In this document: positions 26,588 to 35,023 of the stretch, one piece after another
How positions within the stretch are numbered: the stretch's first letter is position 1
How the letters are laid out: every line of letters starts with the position of its first letter
From: Butyrivibrio sp. NC2007
GTDB lineage: Bacteria > Bacillota > Clostridia > Lachnospirales > Lachnospiraceae
DNA: 64,000 nt
Assembly: GCF_000421405.1 (NCBI RefSeq)
Contig: NZ_ATWY01000002.1
Location: 210,311 to 274,310 of the forward strand
Reading direction: 5' to 3'
Translations under genes and position numbers: made by a program
Notes under the pieces: generated by a model
Databases searched by the model: none
The model's input: only the letters and a program-made list of their open reading frames with translations
Told to the model about the DNA's origin: nothing

Positions 26588-28071
26588 CTGTCTTTCCTTT
26601 CAAGCTCATACATCTCTACATCCATATTCAGCTCTCCAACAGCTTTAAAGCTGATGCCTTCAGCCTTTACATCAGTGAGAACAACCATTGACATAACCTG
26701 CTCTCCGTCATTTATGAACAGCTCCATTGAGTAACGGTCAAGGATGAGTCTGAGCTTTATGTTTCCTTTGTTATTTGCCACTCTGCATCTTCTCTGATGC
26801 ACGATGGCTCTTCTGCTGCCGGAATGCTTTCTGTCTATCTTTACAATGTTAAGCTCAGGGTCATACTCAACGGTTGAGTATGCCTTACCGTTATCTGCAA
26901 AGCGAACTTCAAACTTCTTGTAAGAAAGCTCATCCGATAAGCTGCTGACATTTATTGTCATGTCTATGCATCTGCCCTCAATACTTGAGAGTGATACGCT
27001 GTCAGATACAAGTACATTTTGTCTGCTAATTCTTTTGCCGTAATAGTTCTCAATCTCTCTGACAGGTTTCTGGATCAGCTTGCCACCTCTAAGGCTGATC
27101 TCCCTTGGGAAACTCATCTGACCAAACCAAGGGAAATCATCGCGCCTTATGCCACAGGTATCCCAGTTCTGCATCCATCCGATCATCACTCTTCTGCCGT
27201 CATCTGTAAGGATTGTCTGAGGTGCATAGAAATCGATTCCGTAATCAACTGCCTGGCAATTCTCCTCACAAAAATCGCCTTTTTCGTTGAAGGCACCGAT
27301 CACACATAAGGTTCCGTTTCCGTTGTGGAACTCAAGTTCCTCTGGCAGCATATCTTGTGGGCTTGTAAGCAGGAGCTGCTTACCATCAAGTGAAAAGTAA
27401 TCAGGGCACTCCCACATAACGCCGAATCTGTGGTTATTCTTGATGACGAGCTTATCATAGGTCCACTTAAAGCCGTCCTCGCTGACAAACTGAAGTATCT
27501 GGCCATCTTTGTCCACAGTCTTATTTCCGACTACCATGTAGTACTTGCCGTTTTCTCTCCATACCTTAGGGTCTCTGAAGTCGAATTTGCCTGCACCTTC
27601 AGGAAGTACATCCGCTGTGATAACAGGATTTCCATCAAATTTCTTGTAATCTGTTCCATCCCCAACTGCAACACACTGTGTCTGATACTCTGATATTTCC
27701 CCGTTTTCTCCCTGAACCTTGTTAACTCCGGTGTAAACAAGGAGCTGCCTTCCATCCTCCATCTCGATGGCGCTTCCGGAAAAACATCCGTCCTTGTCGT
27801 ACTCTTCATCCGGTGCCATTGCTGCCGGAAGATATTCCCAGGTTATAAGGTCTTTGCTCTTTGCATGCCCCCAATGCATCGGTCCCCAAACCGTATCGTA
27901 AGGGTAATACTGGTAAAAGAGATGGTACTCTCCCTTATAGCTGCTAAAACCGTTGGGATCATTCATCCATCCGCATCTGGGAGTCAAATGAAACTTAGGT
28001 CTTTGCTCCTCAGGGATAGCCAGCTCTTTCTTAACTTCATATTCCCTTGCCTTATCTAATTTGCCACTCAT
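26584..28071 (-). CDS. GH32 beta-fructofuranosidase (intracellular)
   Basis: A 495-aa glycoside hydrolase family 32 enzyme cleaving fructose from sucrose or short fructans. The nucleophile Asp38 is in GWMNDPNG, the transition-state Asp in FRDPKVW and the acid Glu in MWECPDYF; a C-terminal beta-sandwich module is present (about 340-495). There is no signal peptide, so hydrolysis is cytosolic, after import by the ABC system encoded just upstream. As no PTS gene is here, the substrate is probably unphosphorylated sucrose or fructo-oligosaccharide. AAGGATTA precedes the ATG. Confidence 0.92.
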   Translation of the reverse strand: MSGKLDKAREYEVKKELAIPEEQRPKFHLTPRCGWMNDPNGFSSYKGEYHLFYQYYPYDTVWGPMHWGHAKSKDLITWEYLPAAMAPDEEYDKDGCFSGSAIEMEDGRQLLVYTGVNKVQGENGEISEYQTQCVAVGDGTDYKKFDGNPVITADVLPEGAGKFDFRDPKVWRENGKYYMVVGNKTVDKDGQILQFVSEDGFKWTYDKLVIKNNHRFGVMWECPDYFSLDGKQLLLTSPQDMLPEELEFHNGNGTLCVIGAFNEKGDFCEENCQAVDYGIDFYAPQTILTDDGRRVMIGWMQNWDTCGIRRDDFPWFGQMSFPREISLRGGKLIQKPVREIENYYGKRISRQNVLVSDSVSLSSIEGRCIDMTINVSSLSDELSYKKFEVRFADNGKAYSTVEYDPELNIVKIDRKHSGSRRAIVHQRRCRVANNKGNIKLRLILDRYSMELFINDGEQVMSMVVLTDVKAEGISFKAVGELNMDVEMYELERKDR

Positions 28072-28112
28072 ATTAATCCTTAATCCTTTTTACCAATTAC
28101 TTAATTTAGAGC

Positions 28113-28143
28113 TAAAAATCGGGGAGGAGATTTCTCCTCCCCG
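28113..28143 (-). terminator. Internal terminator after the binding-protein gene
   Basis: CGGGGAGGAG and CTCCTCCCCG form a ten-pair GC-rich stem, followed on the minus strand by ATTTTT. It lies between the solute-binding protein and GH32 genes and should lower expression of the enzymes relative to the importer. Confidence 0.82.
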
Positions 28144-28154
28144 GGTACTGATTC

Positions 28155-29807
28155 TTATTTGTAGAACTCATCGAGGTACTTCTGATAGATTGAGAGGTAA
28201 TTCTCAAGTCCGTAAGCATCTACCTGCTTAAGGTACTCATCCCAATCGCTGTCAGAAAGTCCGTTCATAACGAAGTTACTTCTGCTTGTGTTGATGTAGC
28301 TGATAAGATCCTGCTGGATTGTTGTAAGCTTCTCTGTGTCATCAGCTGTCATGAATACGTTAGGATATACATACTTGCAGTTCATGTCATCTGTGTAGTA
28401 CTCCTTGATCCAGTCAAGACGATACTGAGCATCATCAGGGCATGTAACGTATACACCGTAGTACTCGTCAAGGATTGCAAGAGGTCCGCCTACAGCCTCA
28501 GCCTCACGAACTTCAACAGGTGAAGCATCGCCAAGAGGTGCGTGCTTAAGCATCTTCCCACCGTTAGCATTCTCTGAAAGTTCGAAGATATCGAACTCAT
28601 CATCCTCGCCGTAAGTTCCCCAGTTATTCTGAGGTGACTGGAATGGATCATACATAAGGTCAAGCCATGCACAAACAAATGCAGGGTTGTCGCACTTAGC
28701 TGTGATAACACATCTTCCTCTGTCAAATCCGGAAGTGAATGAACCGTTCATAGGTGTTACGTTTGTTGTATCTGCCTTAAGTGCAGCAAGTGGCTCGAAG
28801 TCTTCAAGGTTATCGATGTTAGCAACATCCCATGTGAAGCATACGCCGTATCTGTGTGACTTACCCTTTGCTACATATGTTGACCAATCCTGTGTGAAGC
28901 ACTCAGGGTCAATAAGTCCCTCTTCATAGAGCTTGTGAAGCCACTGCATACCTGACTTAAATCCGTCCTGTGTAGCTGTGCAGATAACCTTCTTGTCGTC
29001 TGTAACTGCAATGTGCTGTCCTATATCGTTGTCACCATATCCCTCGCCAAAGCCGTTGATAAGAAGGCTTGGATCCTGGTCGTTCATAATGCAGCTCATA
29101 GGGATGATGTCACCCTCGATACCGAACTCTGCCTGGAGCTCTGAAGCGTGATCCTTGAATGCCTTAAGAACTTCTTCGAACTCATCAACTGTTGTGGGCT
29201 TCTCAAGTCCAAGGAAGTTAAGCCACTTTGTGTTGATATATGTGAAGTTGTTACCTACTGTCTGGATAGCTGTCTTGTTTGATCCGAGCTGCTCGATCCA
29301 TGGAAGAGCCCAGATATGTCCCTCTGAATCCTCACACATTGTGCGGTACTCAGGATACTTGTCAAATACTGCCTTAAGGTTAGGCATGTTGTTGTCGATG
29401 TAATCCTCTAAAGGAAGAATAACTCCCTGATCTGCATATCTGATAAGATCTGAATTGCTGAAGCTTGCATTGAAGACCATATCAGTAAGAGTGCCCTTGT
29501 TGGCCATGTTAAGCTGGATCTTGTCTCCCCACTGATCATTTGAAATTGCTGTCCACTCAACATGTACGTTTGTTGCCTCTTCAAGTCTCTTGAAGATGGT
29601 TCTCTTATTGGGATCTGACTCTGTTCCTGATGGATAACTGATGGTACCTGTAATGGTAACCTGATCTGCCAGCGGGAAGCTGATGCCATCTGCTGACACT
29701 TCAGCTGTGCTGCTTGATGCTGCCCCTTTGCCGCAGCCTGCAAGCATGCTTACTGACATAGCTGCTACAAGGGCTGCACTGAGTAACCTTGATGTTTTCT
29801 TTTTCAT
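28155..29807 (-). CDS. ABC sugar importer, solute-binding lipoprotein
   Basis: A 550-aa lipoprotein: signal peptide with lipobox MLAGCGKG (Cys about residue 26), a short Ser/Ala linker, and a large family-1-type binding domain. The length and motif pattern (IEQLGSNKTAIQTVGNNFTY and the Trp/Tyr-rich cleft) resemble the LipO/LplA class of oligosaccharide-binding proteins found with YtcP/LplB permeases. With GH32 and fructokinase downstream, the ligand is inferred to be sucrose or a fructo-oligosaccharide. AAAGGAGAGG precedes the ATG. A strong terminator follows the gene. Confidence 0.88.
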   Translation of the reverse strand: MKKKTSRLLSAALVAAMSVSMLAGCGKGAASSSTAEVSADGISFPLADQVTITGTISYPSGTESDPNKRTIFKRLEEATNVHVEWTAISNDQWGDKIQLNMANKGTLTDMVFNASFSNSDLIRYADQGVILPLEDYIDNNMPNLKAVFDKYPEYRTMCEDSEGHIWALPWIEQLGSNKTAIQTVGNNFTYINTKWLNFLGLEKPTTVDEFEEVLKAFKDHASELQAEFGIEGDIIPMSCIMNDQDPSLLINGFGEGYGDNDIGQHIAVTDDKKVICTATQDGFKSGMQWLHKLYEEGLIDPECFTQDWSTYVAKGKSHRYGVCFTWDVANIDNLEDFEPLAALKADTTNVTPMNGSFTSGFDRGRCVITAKCDNPAFVCAWLDLMYDPFQSPQNNWGTYGEDDEFDIFELSENANGGKMLKHAPLGDASPVEVREAEAVGGPLAILDEYYGVYVTCPDDAQYRLDWIKEYYTDDMNCKYVYPNVFMTADDTEKLTTIQQDLISYINTSRSNFVMNGLSDSDWDEYLKQVDAYGLENYLSIYQKYLDEFYK

Positions 29808-29881
29808 TTTCCTCTCCTTTTAAACCTTCTTTTTTTTATAAGATCATCCTTGAATAACAAGGAAGCTCTGTTTCCACTACG

Positions 29882-30796
29882 TTAGCCTTTTACTGAACCA
29901 ACCATGATTCCTGAGTCGAAATACTTCTGGAAGAACGGATACATCACAACCAGCGGAAGGCTGGAAACGATGATCGTTGCATACTTAAGGAGCTCTGCAA
30001 GCTGTGCTCTCTGAGCTGTACTCTGCATGTCCGCGATCATTCCGGGATCAGGCTCGTTCTGGATAAGTATTGCCCTGAGCACCAGCTGAAGTGGCTGCTT
30101 GCTGGCTGAGTTCAAATAGATCATTGCGTCAAAGTAGCTGTTCCACATTCCTACAAACTGCCACAGTGTAAGTACGGCGATAAGGGGTGTACACACCGGA
30201 AGCAGAATTCTGAAGAAGAACACCAGCTCATTCGCACCGTCAACATCCGCTGCTTCTCTGAGCTCAGTGGGAATACCTTTGTAATAAGTTCTTGCAATTA
30301 TCATGTTCCATACACTAAAGGAACCTGGAAGGATTACAGCCCACATACTGTCCAAAAGTCCCATGTTACTGATAAGAAGGTATGTAGGGATAAGTCCGCC
30401 GCCAAAAAACATTGTGATAATGAAGATTGTGTTGAAGATCTTTTTTCCCTTAAAATCATCCCTGGACATGGGGTATGCACACAGCAGTGTGATAAATACT
30501 GAGATTGCTGCAAACAGAACCGAGTACAGGACTGCGTTAAAGAAGCCGGTCCAGATCTGTGAGTTTGACATAACTCTCTCGTAAGCTGTTAAAGTCCATT
30601 TACTTGTATCAAAAACTATACCCTTGTTCTGCAGTGTTATCGGATCCATGAAGGATGCGATGATAATGTAAACTACCGGTCCGATAATAGCTGCTACGAA
30701 AAGCCCCAACAGTACGTATCCTGTTAAAAGAAATATCTTATCCCCAATGGAAGCTCTCGCGAATTCACTCTTTTTCATGCTAAGTGTCTTTTCCAT
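29882..30796 (-). CDS. ABC sugar importer permease (MalG/YtcP type)
   Basis: A 304-aa inner-membrane permease with six predicted membrane segments. The EAA loop that docks the ATPase is seen in ELREAADVDGANELVFFF, followed by RILLPVCTPLIAV. The C-terminus ending KYFDSGIMVGSVKG is typical of this subfamily. AAGGAGG lies upstream of the ATG, 12 nt after the stop of the other permease. It pairs with that permease and the lipoprotein. Confidence 0.92.
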   Translation of the reverse strand: MEKTLSMKKSEFARASIGDKIFLLTGYVLLGLFVAAIIGPVVYIIIASFMDPITLQNKGIVFDTSKWTLTAYERVMSNSQIWTGFFNAVLYSVLFAAISVFITLLCAYPMSRDDFKGKKIFNTIFIITMFFGGGLIPTYLLISNMGLLDSMWAVILPGSFSVWNMIIARTYYKGIPTELREAADVDGANELVFFFRILLPVCTPLIAVLTLWQFVGMWNSYFDAMIYLNSASKQPLQLVLRAILIQNEPDPGMIADMQSTAQRAQLAELLKYATIIVSSLPLVVMYPFFQKYFDSGIMVGSVKG

Positions 30797-30808
30797 CTGA
30801 GTTCCTCC

Positions 30809-31729
30809 TTATAGTCCCTGTCCATCATTCATCTTCTCTACTATCTTATTTACTACAACAAGAAGTATTACATTGATGATGGTGTTAAAAAGTCCAACGG
30901 CTGTCGAATAACTGTAGTCACCGTTCAAAAGACCTTTCTTGTAAACGTAAGTTGCTATGATCTCAGATGATGACAGATTCATGTCTGACTGAAGTGCGTA
31001 TGCCTTCTCAAATCCGATGCTCATGATGTTTCCGGCCTGAAGGATGAACTGGATAACTACCATATCCTTGATAGCCGGCCATTCAACGGCCTTTATCTGC
31101 TGCCAGATATTCGCTCCGTCAATCTGTGCTGCTTCCTTGAGCTCTTTGCTGGCATTTGAGAGAGCTGCGGTGTACATGATCGATGCCCATCCTGCTCCCT
31201 GCCAGATTCCGCTTATGATGTAGATCGGTCTGAACGCTGCAGGGATTGTAAGGAAGTTGATGTTACTTCCCATCATCATGTTCAGTGGTCCTGTTACGGA
31301 AAGAAGGATTCTTACCATACCACAGAGGACGATGACTGAAATGAAGTTTGGCATGTACAGTACAAGCTGGATCTTCTGCTTGATCTTGCTGCTAGCTATT
31401 CTGTTAAGAAGCAGTGCAAGTATGATCGGCATCGGGAATCCCCAAAGGAGTCCGAAGATACTCAGCTTCAATGTGTTCATAAGGTATTGCAGGAAATCCG
31501 GCGATGACAGGAACTGCTGGAAGTACTTAAGTCCTACCCATTCGCTTCCCAGGATTCCTTTAAAAGGATTGTATTTCTGGAACGCTATGAGGATTCCTCC
31601 CATGGGCAAATACTTAAATACAATAGTAAGGATCAGTGCCGGTCCCAAAAAGAATACATAAAGCTGCCAGTGCTGTTTTATATACACCAGCGTGTTATGT
31701 AGATTGTTGTCCTTTGCTTTCGCATTCAT
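30809..31729 (-). CDS. ABC sugar importer permease (MalF/LplB type)
   Basis: A 306-aa permease with six predicted membrane segments and the EAA loop ELKEAAQIDGANIWQQIKAV. The early motif MGGILIAFQKYNPFKGI is characteristic of LplB-type subunits. I start at the ATG at 31729 with AGGGGAG 5 nt upstream; the longer frame runs into the promoter region. It is the first gene of the operon. No ATP-binding subunit is encoded in this operon, so it probably uses a shared MsmK/MsiK-type ATPase from elsewhere. Confidence 0.92.
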   Translation of the reverse strand: MNAKAKDNNLHNTLVYIKQHWQLYVFFLGPALILTIVFKYLPMGGILIAFQKYNPFKGILGSEWVGLKYFQQFLSSPDFLQYLMNTLKLSIFGLLWGFPMPIILALLLNRIASSKIKQKIQLVLYMPNFISVIVLCGMVRILLSVTGPLNMMMGSNINFLTIPAAFRPIYIISGIWQGAGWASIMYTAALSNASKELKEAAQIDGANIWQQIKAVEWPAIKDMVVIQFILQAGNIMSIGFEKAYALQSDMNLSSSEIIATYVYKKGLLNGDYSYSTAVGLFNTIINVILLVVVNKIVEKMNDGQGL

Positions 31730-31748
31730 ATAACTCCCCTTCTCACTT

Positions 31749-31875
31749 TTACATTTGTAACATTTCGTTTGCGTATGTAAAATATAACACGGCATAAATA
31801 ATGTGTCAATATAGAAATTTTACATTTGTAACATTTTTAATTTACATTTGACACATAGAATTTTACATTTTATAA
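31749..31875. promoter_or_regulatory. Cluster of four operator-like sites (TTACA-N2-TGTAA)
   Basis: TTACATTTGTAA occurs perfectly at 31749-31760 and 31820-31831, and in degenerate form at 31842-31853 (ends TGACA) and 31863-31875 (ends TTATAA). The last three are spaced 22 and 21 bp apart, about two helical turns. They overlap both divergent promoters and are the likely binding sites of the adjacent LacI-family regulator. Confidence 0.65.
31781..31809 (-). promoter_or_regulatory. Promoter of the sucrose/fructan operon
   Basis: TTGACA (31804-31809) and TATATT (31781-31786) on the minus strand are 17 nt apart. One operator-like palindrome lies just upstream (31820-31831) and another in the early transcribed region (31749-31760). 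Confidence 0.82.
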
Positions 31876-31876
31876 T
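31848..31876 (+). promoter_or_regulatory. Promoter of the lacI-family gene
   Basis: A full-consensus promoter: TTGACA (31848-31853), 17-nt spacer, TATAAT (31871-31876). The -35 box is part of one operator-like site and the spacer holds another, which implies autoregulation. Confidence 0.85.
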
Positions 31877-31942
31877 GAATAAGGTGATTGCGCCCTCTTA
31901 TGTGCATGAGCCCAGTCTATACTAATATATCGGAGATTTTAC

Positions 31943-32992
31943 ATGGCAACTAAAGTTACCCTTCAGGATATCGCGGATGCTCTGGGAGTGTCTCGCAATA
32001 CCGTATCAAAGGCTATTAATAATACCGGAGTTTTAGCTGAATCGACCAGACAGAAGGTCTTGGAAAAAGCTATAGAAATGGGATATAAACAGTTTTCATA
32101 TGCAAACTCTGTTTCAGAAATAAGAAACCCTTCCGTAGCAAAAGCAAAAGCCTCCGGAGAGATAGCTCTTTTCACCGGAAGTTTCCTTAACAATTCACAT
32201 TTTGCTTCTACCATGCTGGATAAGTTTCAGCATGAGGTTTCTTTATTAGGATACAGTCTGACAATGCACAGAGTAGATGAACACAATGTTGCAGAGCTCT
32301 CTCTCCCGCTTTCCTTCAGACAGGAAAACACTAAGGCCATTGCCTGCATTGAGATGTTCAATCATCCGTACTGCGAGATGCTCTGCAGCCTTGGTATTCC
32401 GGTTCTTATGATCGATGCGCCGGTTGCCAGCTACTGGAAGCCTTTAGATGCAGACATTCTGCTGATGGACAATTTCTCAAGTATATATACTGTTGTCAAT
32501 GATATGAGTAAAAGAGGTATAACCTCCATCGGCTTTGTCGGACAGGTCACTCACTGCCGCTCTTTCTACGAGAGATTCATGGCCTTTAGAGAAGCGATGT
32601 ACATCAATAACCTTACTGTTAATGATGACTACTGCCTCACAGAGGTTCACCCTCACGGCGACGATTACAAAGACTATCTATACAAAGCCCTTGAGAACAT
32701 GAAGAGCTTTCCTGAGATGTTTATCTGCGCCAACGACTTCGTGGCCCTTGACCTGTTGTACGGTCTTAAGATGATGGGTGTTGAATGTCCTCGTGACATC
32801 AAGCTCTTTGGCTTTGATGATTCACCGGAGTCCAAGATTGTAACCCCGTCGCTCTCAACCAGCCACATTCACAGCCAGATCATCGGCTACTCAGCTGCAA
32901 ACCTTGTTATGTCAAGGATTGAACAGCCGGATCTCAATTATCGAATAACCTATACAGAGACGGATCTGATCTACAGAGATTCTACCATGTAA
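31943..32992 (+). CDS. LacI-family regulator of the sucrose/fructan operon
   Basis: A 349-aa repressor. Residues 5-26 are the helix-turn-helix (VTLQDIADALGVSRNTVSKA), followed by the hinge helix region around residue 50 and a periplasmic-binding-like effector domain (75-345) with typical FICANDFVALDLLYGL and LFGFDDSPESK strands. It is divergent from the sugar operon, and four palindromes fill the shared control region. The effector is likely a sugar of the sucrose/fructan pathway. The ATG at 31943 has GGAGA 8 nt upstream. Confidence 0.92.
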   Translation: MATKVTLQDIADALGVSRNTVSKAINNTGVLAESTRQKVLEKAIEMGYKQFSYANSVSEIRNPSVAKAKASGEIALFTGSFLNNSHFASTMLDKFQHEVSLLGYSLTMHRVDEHNVAELSLPLSFRQENTKAIACIEMFNHPYCEMLCSLGIPVLMIDAPVASYWKPLDADILLMDNFSSIYTVVNDMSKRGITSIGFVGQVTHCRSFYERFMAFREAMYINNLTVNDDYCLTEVHPHGDDYKDYLYKALENMKSFPEMFICANDFVALDLLYGLKMMGVECPRDIKLFGFDDSPESKIVTPSLSTSHIHSQIIGYSAANLVMSRIEQPDLNYRITYTETDLIYRDSTM

Positions 32993-33011
32993 AGATTTTG
33001 ACTTAATGTAA

Positions 33012-33050
33012 AAAATGGATATAAAGCCTTGTGAGCTTTATATCCATTTT
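33012..33050. terminator. Bidirectional terminator
   Basis: A perfect 16-pair stem, AAAATGGATATAAAGC with its complement, between the convergent lacI-family gene and the HAD gene; A and T runs at the two ends let it work in both directions. Confidence 0.88.
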
Positions 33051-33068
33051 ATTATGTGCTTATTGCTA

Positions 33069-33668
33069 TTATGCTTTCACAGACTCCTTTATGGAATCCC
33101 AGTTATAGACTCTTGTGTAATTAGCTCCCGGCAGTTCACAGTCCCTGTTCCAGGGGCGATCAAAGACCTTGACCTGCAAATTTGGTAAATGGTCAAAGAA
33201 TCCAAATGCAGCCGGAGAATCTTCTACAGCAACATCAAAGTGCATCTTGTAGTAGTCCTCAAGTTCAAGACCAAACTCACTGTTCTTGATAAAGCTGTCA
33301 CGCCCATACTTGTTAAGGCAATAAAGCTTAACTCTCTTAAGGTCATGCTCATCAAGCCACTGCCTTGAAGCTTGATAGGCACTATCCGGACGTCCTGTTA
33401 TGATAAAGACGCTGTGTCCCTCATCTATCCAACCATTGATGGTTTTTGATGCCCCGGGTGTCTCTTCATACGCCAAAAGACTCTTTGGAGTATGCGCTTC
33501 TATCATCATCTGTTCATACTGCTCATCAGTAAGATCAAAAGACTTCTGAAGATTGAAGGAATGTATAGCTTCGTAGGGAACATCTATATCAAACAAATCT
33601 TTAACCAAAGTCGAAAAGCCTTGGGCAGTCTCGCATAAGCAGTCATCAAAATCAACGTAAATATTCAT
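33069..33668 (-). CDS. 5'-nucleotidase-like HAD phosphatase
   Basis: A 199-aa HAD hydrolase of the NT5C/YqfW-like group of 5'(3')-deoxyribonucleotidases. Motif I is YVDFDDCLCET, motif II FIITGRPDS, and the metal Asp of motif IV lies in DVAVEDSPAAF. A small helical cap (about 20-70) sits between motifs I and II. The likely substrate is a nucleotide monophosphate, but this is inference. It begins 17 nt after the flavoprotein gene and probably shares its transcript. Confidence 0.78.
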   Translation of the reverse strand: MNIYVDFDDCLCETAQGFSTLVKDLFDIDVPYEAIHSFNLQKSFDLTDEQYEQMMIEAHTPKSLLAYEETPGASKTINGWIDEGHSVFIITGRPDSAYQASRQWLDEHDLKRVKLYCLNKYGRDSFIKNSEFGLELEDYYKMHFDVAVEDSPAAFGFFDHLPNLQVKVFDRPWNRDCELPGANYTRVYNWDSIKESVKA

Positions 33669-33685
33669 ATTATCCTCACATACAA

Positions 33686-34855
33686 TTAGTTTTCAATTCT
33701 TCGGAGCAGGTCTTTCTTCTTAAGACCGTTTTGCTTTGCTGCCTTGGGCCAGCCTCTGCCGGCCATAAACATATATGCTGCTCTCGGGAATTTATATGCA
33801 TCCGCGTAAATGTCGTCAATAGCTGATGAATTCCCAATCACAGCACCCAGTGTCTGCAGAGCTTCAACTACATATTTCACAGGACCGGCCGGAGCATTGA
33901 TGGTCTGAATGAGCGCTCCCATCATTTCGCCGCCTCCTATAGCAACTCCTCCGCCATAGGAAAATCCGCATTTCTGACTCCACTTTCTCACCTGTCTCAA
34001 AACATTTTTTATCTGGCAGCTCTCATAGAAGCCCATGTTTACTACAGTGTAAATCTTTTTATCACCGGGCGGACATATCTTTTCCATAAGCTCCATGACC
34101 TTTAGAACTTCTGAAGGAATTCCGTCGACGTACATCGGAAATCCAAGGACAATCTTGTCTGCGCCTGACAGGGTCTGCACGAGTTCTTCAGGCTTATTCA
34201 GGTATGGCACAAGACTGATTGTTTCTGCCTCTTCTCCAATGCTTTCTGAGAGCTTGTTAAGGAATTTTGATGTGTTTGAGTTATCGCCTCTAAGACTTCC
34301 GTTAAAGAGGATGGTTTTACCGGAAGCCATATCCGAAGCCGGCTGCGAACCGGCAGAAGATTCTTTTACTTCCTGTAACTGAGTGGTTTCCTCAAATCTG
34401 ATATCTTTGATCACGCCGTTGAAGTTCCGGCAAACAGCTTCCACATAGTGCTTAGCATCCGCCTGATCTTCTTTGGTAAGGTCATGTCCTCTGAAGATGA
34501 CCGTGATCTTTTTTGACTCAGGATAGCGCATCTTGTGATGCATCTCATTATCTACAATGCGGAAATATGGAAGAACCCATCCGATACTTCTGTCGAATAC
34601 ATTCTTAACAAAGCTGCTAAATCCGCCATAGGTGTACCTGGTCATTACCACAAGCTCATCAGCCTTATGGATGAGATACCCCATCCTGTTATAGCCATCT
34701 TTGATAACGCATTCTCCCGGTGTCTTTAACCAGCAGCCAAAACACCCTGCGCAGGGCTTAATCTCTTTTGACGGAGCTATTACTTCCCATCCCTGATAAT
34801 CCTGTGAAATCTGTCCCCACTCTTTTTCATCAAGATCATGAATCAGTAAATTCAT
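33686..34855 (-). CDS. Double flavodoxin-fold protein (NADPH-FMN reductase / Fe-S flavoprotein-like)
   Basis: A 389-aa protein made of two flavodoxin-like domains. Domain 1 (1-150) has CxxCxxC-x7-C (Cys35, 38, 41, 49), the cluster motif of iron-sulfur flavoproteins. Domain 2 (from about 180) begins with TILFNGSLRGDNSNTSKF, a typical FMN-phosphate loop, and has VLGFPMYVDGIP, but no cysteine cluster. A short Ser-rich linker (about 160-178) joins them. It may move electrons between an Fe-S/FMN site and a second flavin. I start at the ATG at 34855 with GGGGGAG upstream. The fusion is unusual; partner proteins are unknown. Confidence 0.8.
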   Translation of the reverse strand: MNLLIHDLDEKEWGQISQDYQGWEVIAPSKEIKPCAGCFGCWLKTPGECVIKDGYNRMGYLIHKADELVVMTRYTYGGFSSFVKNVFDRSIGWVLPYFRIVDNEMHHKMRYPESKKITVIFRGHDLTKEDQADAKHYVEAVCRNFNGVIKDIRFEETTQLQEVKESSAGSQPASDMASGKTILFNGSLRGDNSNTSKFLNKLSESIGEEAETISLVPYLNKPEELVQTLSGADKIVLGFPMYVDGIPSEVLKVMELMEKICPPGDKKIYTVVNMGFYESCQIKNVLRQVRKWSQKCGFSYGGGVAIGGGEMMGALIQTINAPAGPVKYVVEALQTLGAVIGNSSAIDDIYADAYKFPRAAYMFMAGRGWPKAAKQNGLKKKDLLRRIEN

Positions 34856-34899
34856 ACACTTCTCCCCCTTTAGTAATTCAATAATAGCAATCATCACGC

Positions 34900-34932
34900 A
34901 AAAAGACCAGCCGTTTTCACGACCGGTCTTTT
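34900..34932 (-). other. Leader hairpin ahead of the flavoprotein gene
   Basis: AAAGACC and GGTCTTT pair across a partly complementary loop, followed on the minus strand by TTTTT. It resembles an intrinsic terminator placed 45 nt before the flavoprotein ATG, so it could be an attenuator or the end of a short leader RNA. Confidence 0.5.
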
Positions 34933-34950
34933 CTTGTTGCGGGTGATTCG

Positions 34951-34979
34951 TTGTTAAATGAAGAAGGTTATATTAAAAT
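34951..34979 (+). promoter_or_regulatory. Possible promoter of the second diguanylate cyclase gene
   Basis: TTGTTA (34951-34956) and TAAAAT (34974-34979) are 17 nt apart on the plus strand. It covers an upstream in-frame ATG at 34958, which argues for a later start. Confidence 0.45.
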
Positions 34980-35023
34980 ATAAAGTAGTTAGCGATATAG
35001 AGACAAGAAAAATGAGGCCAAAA

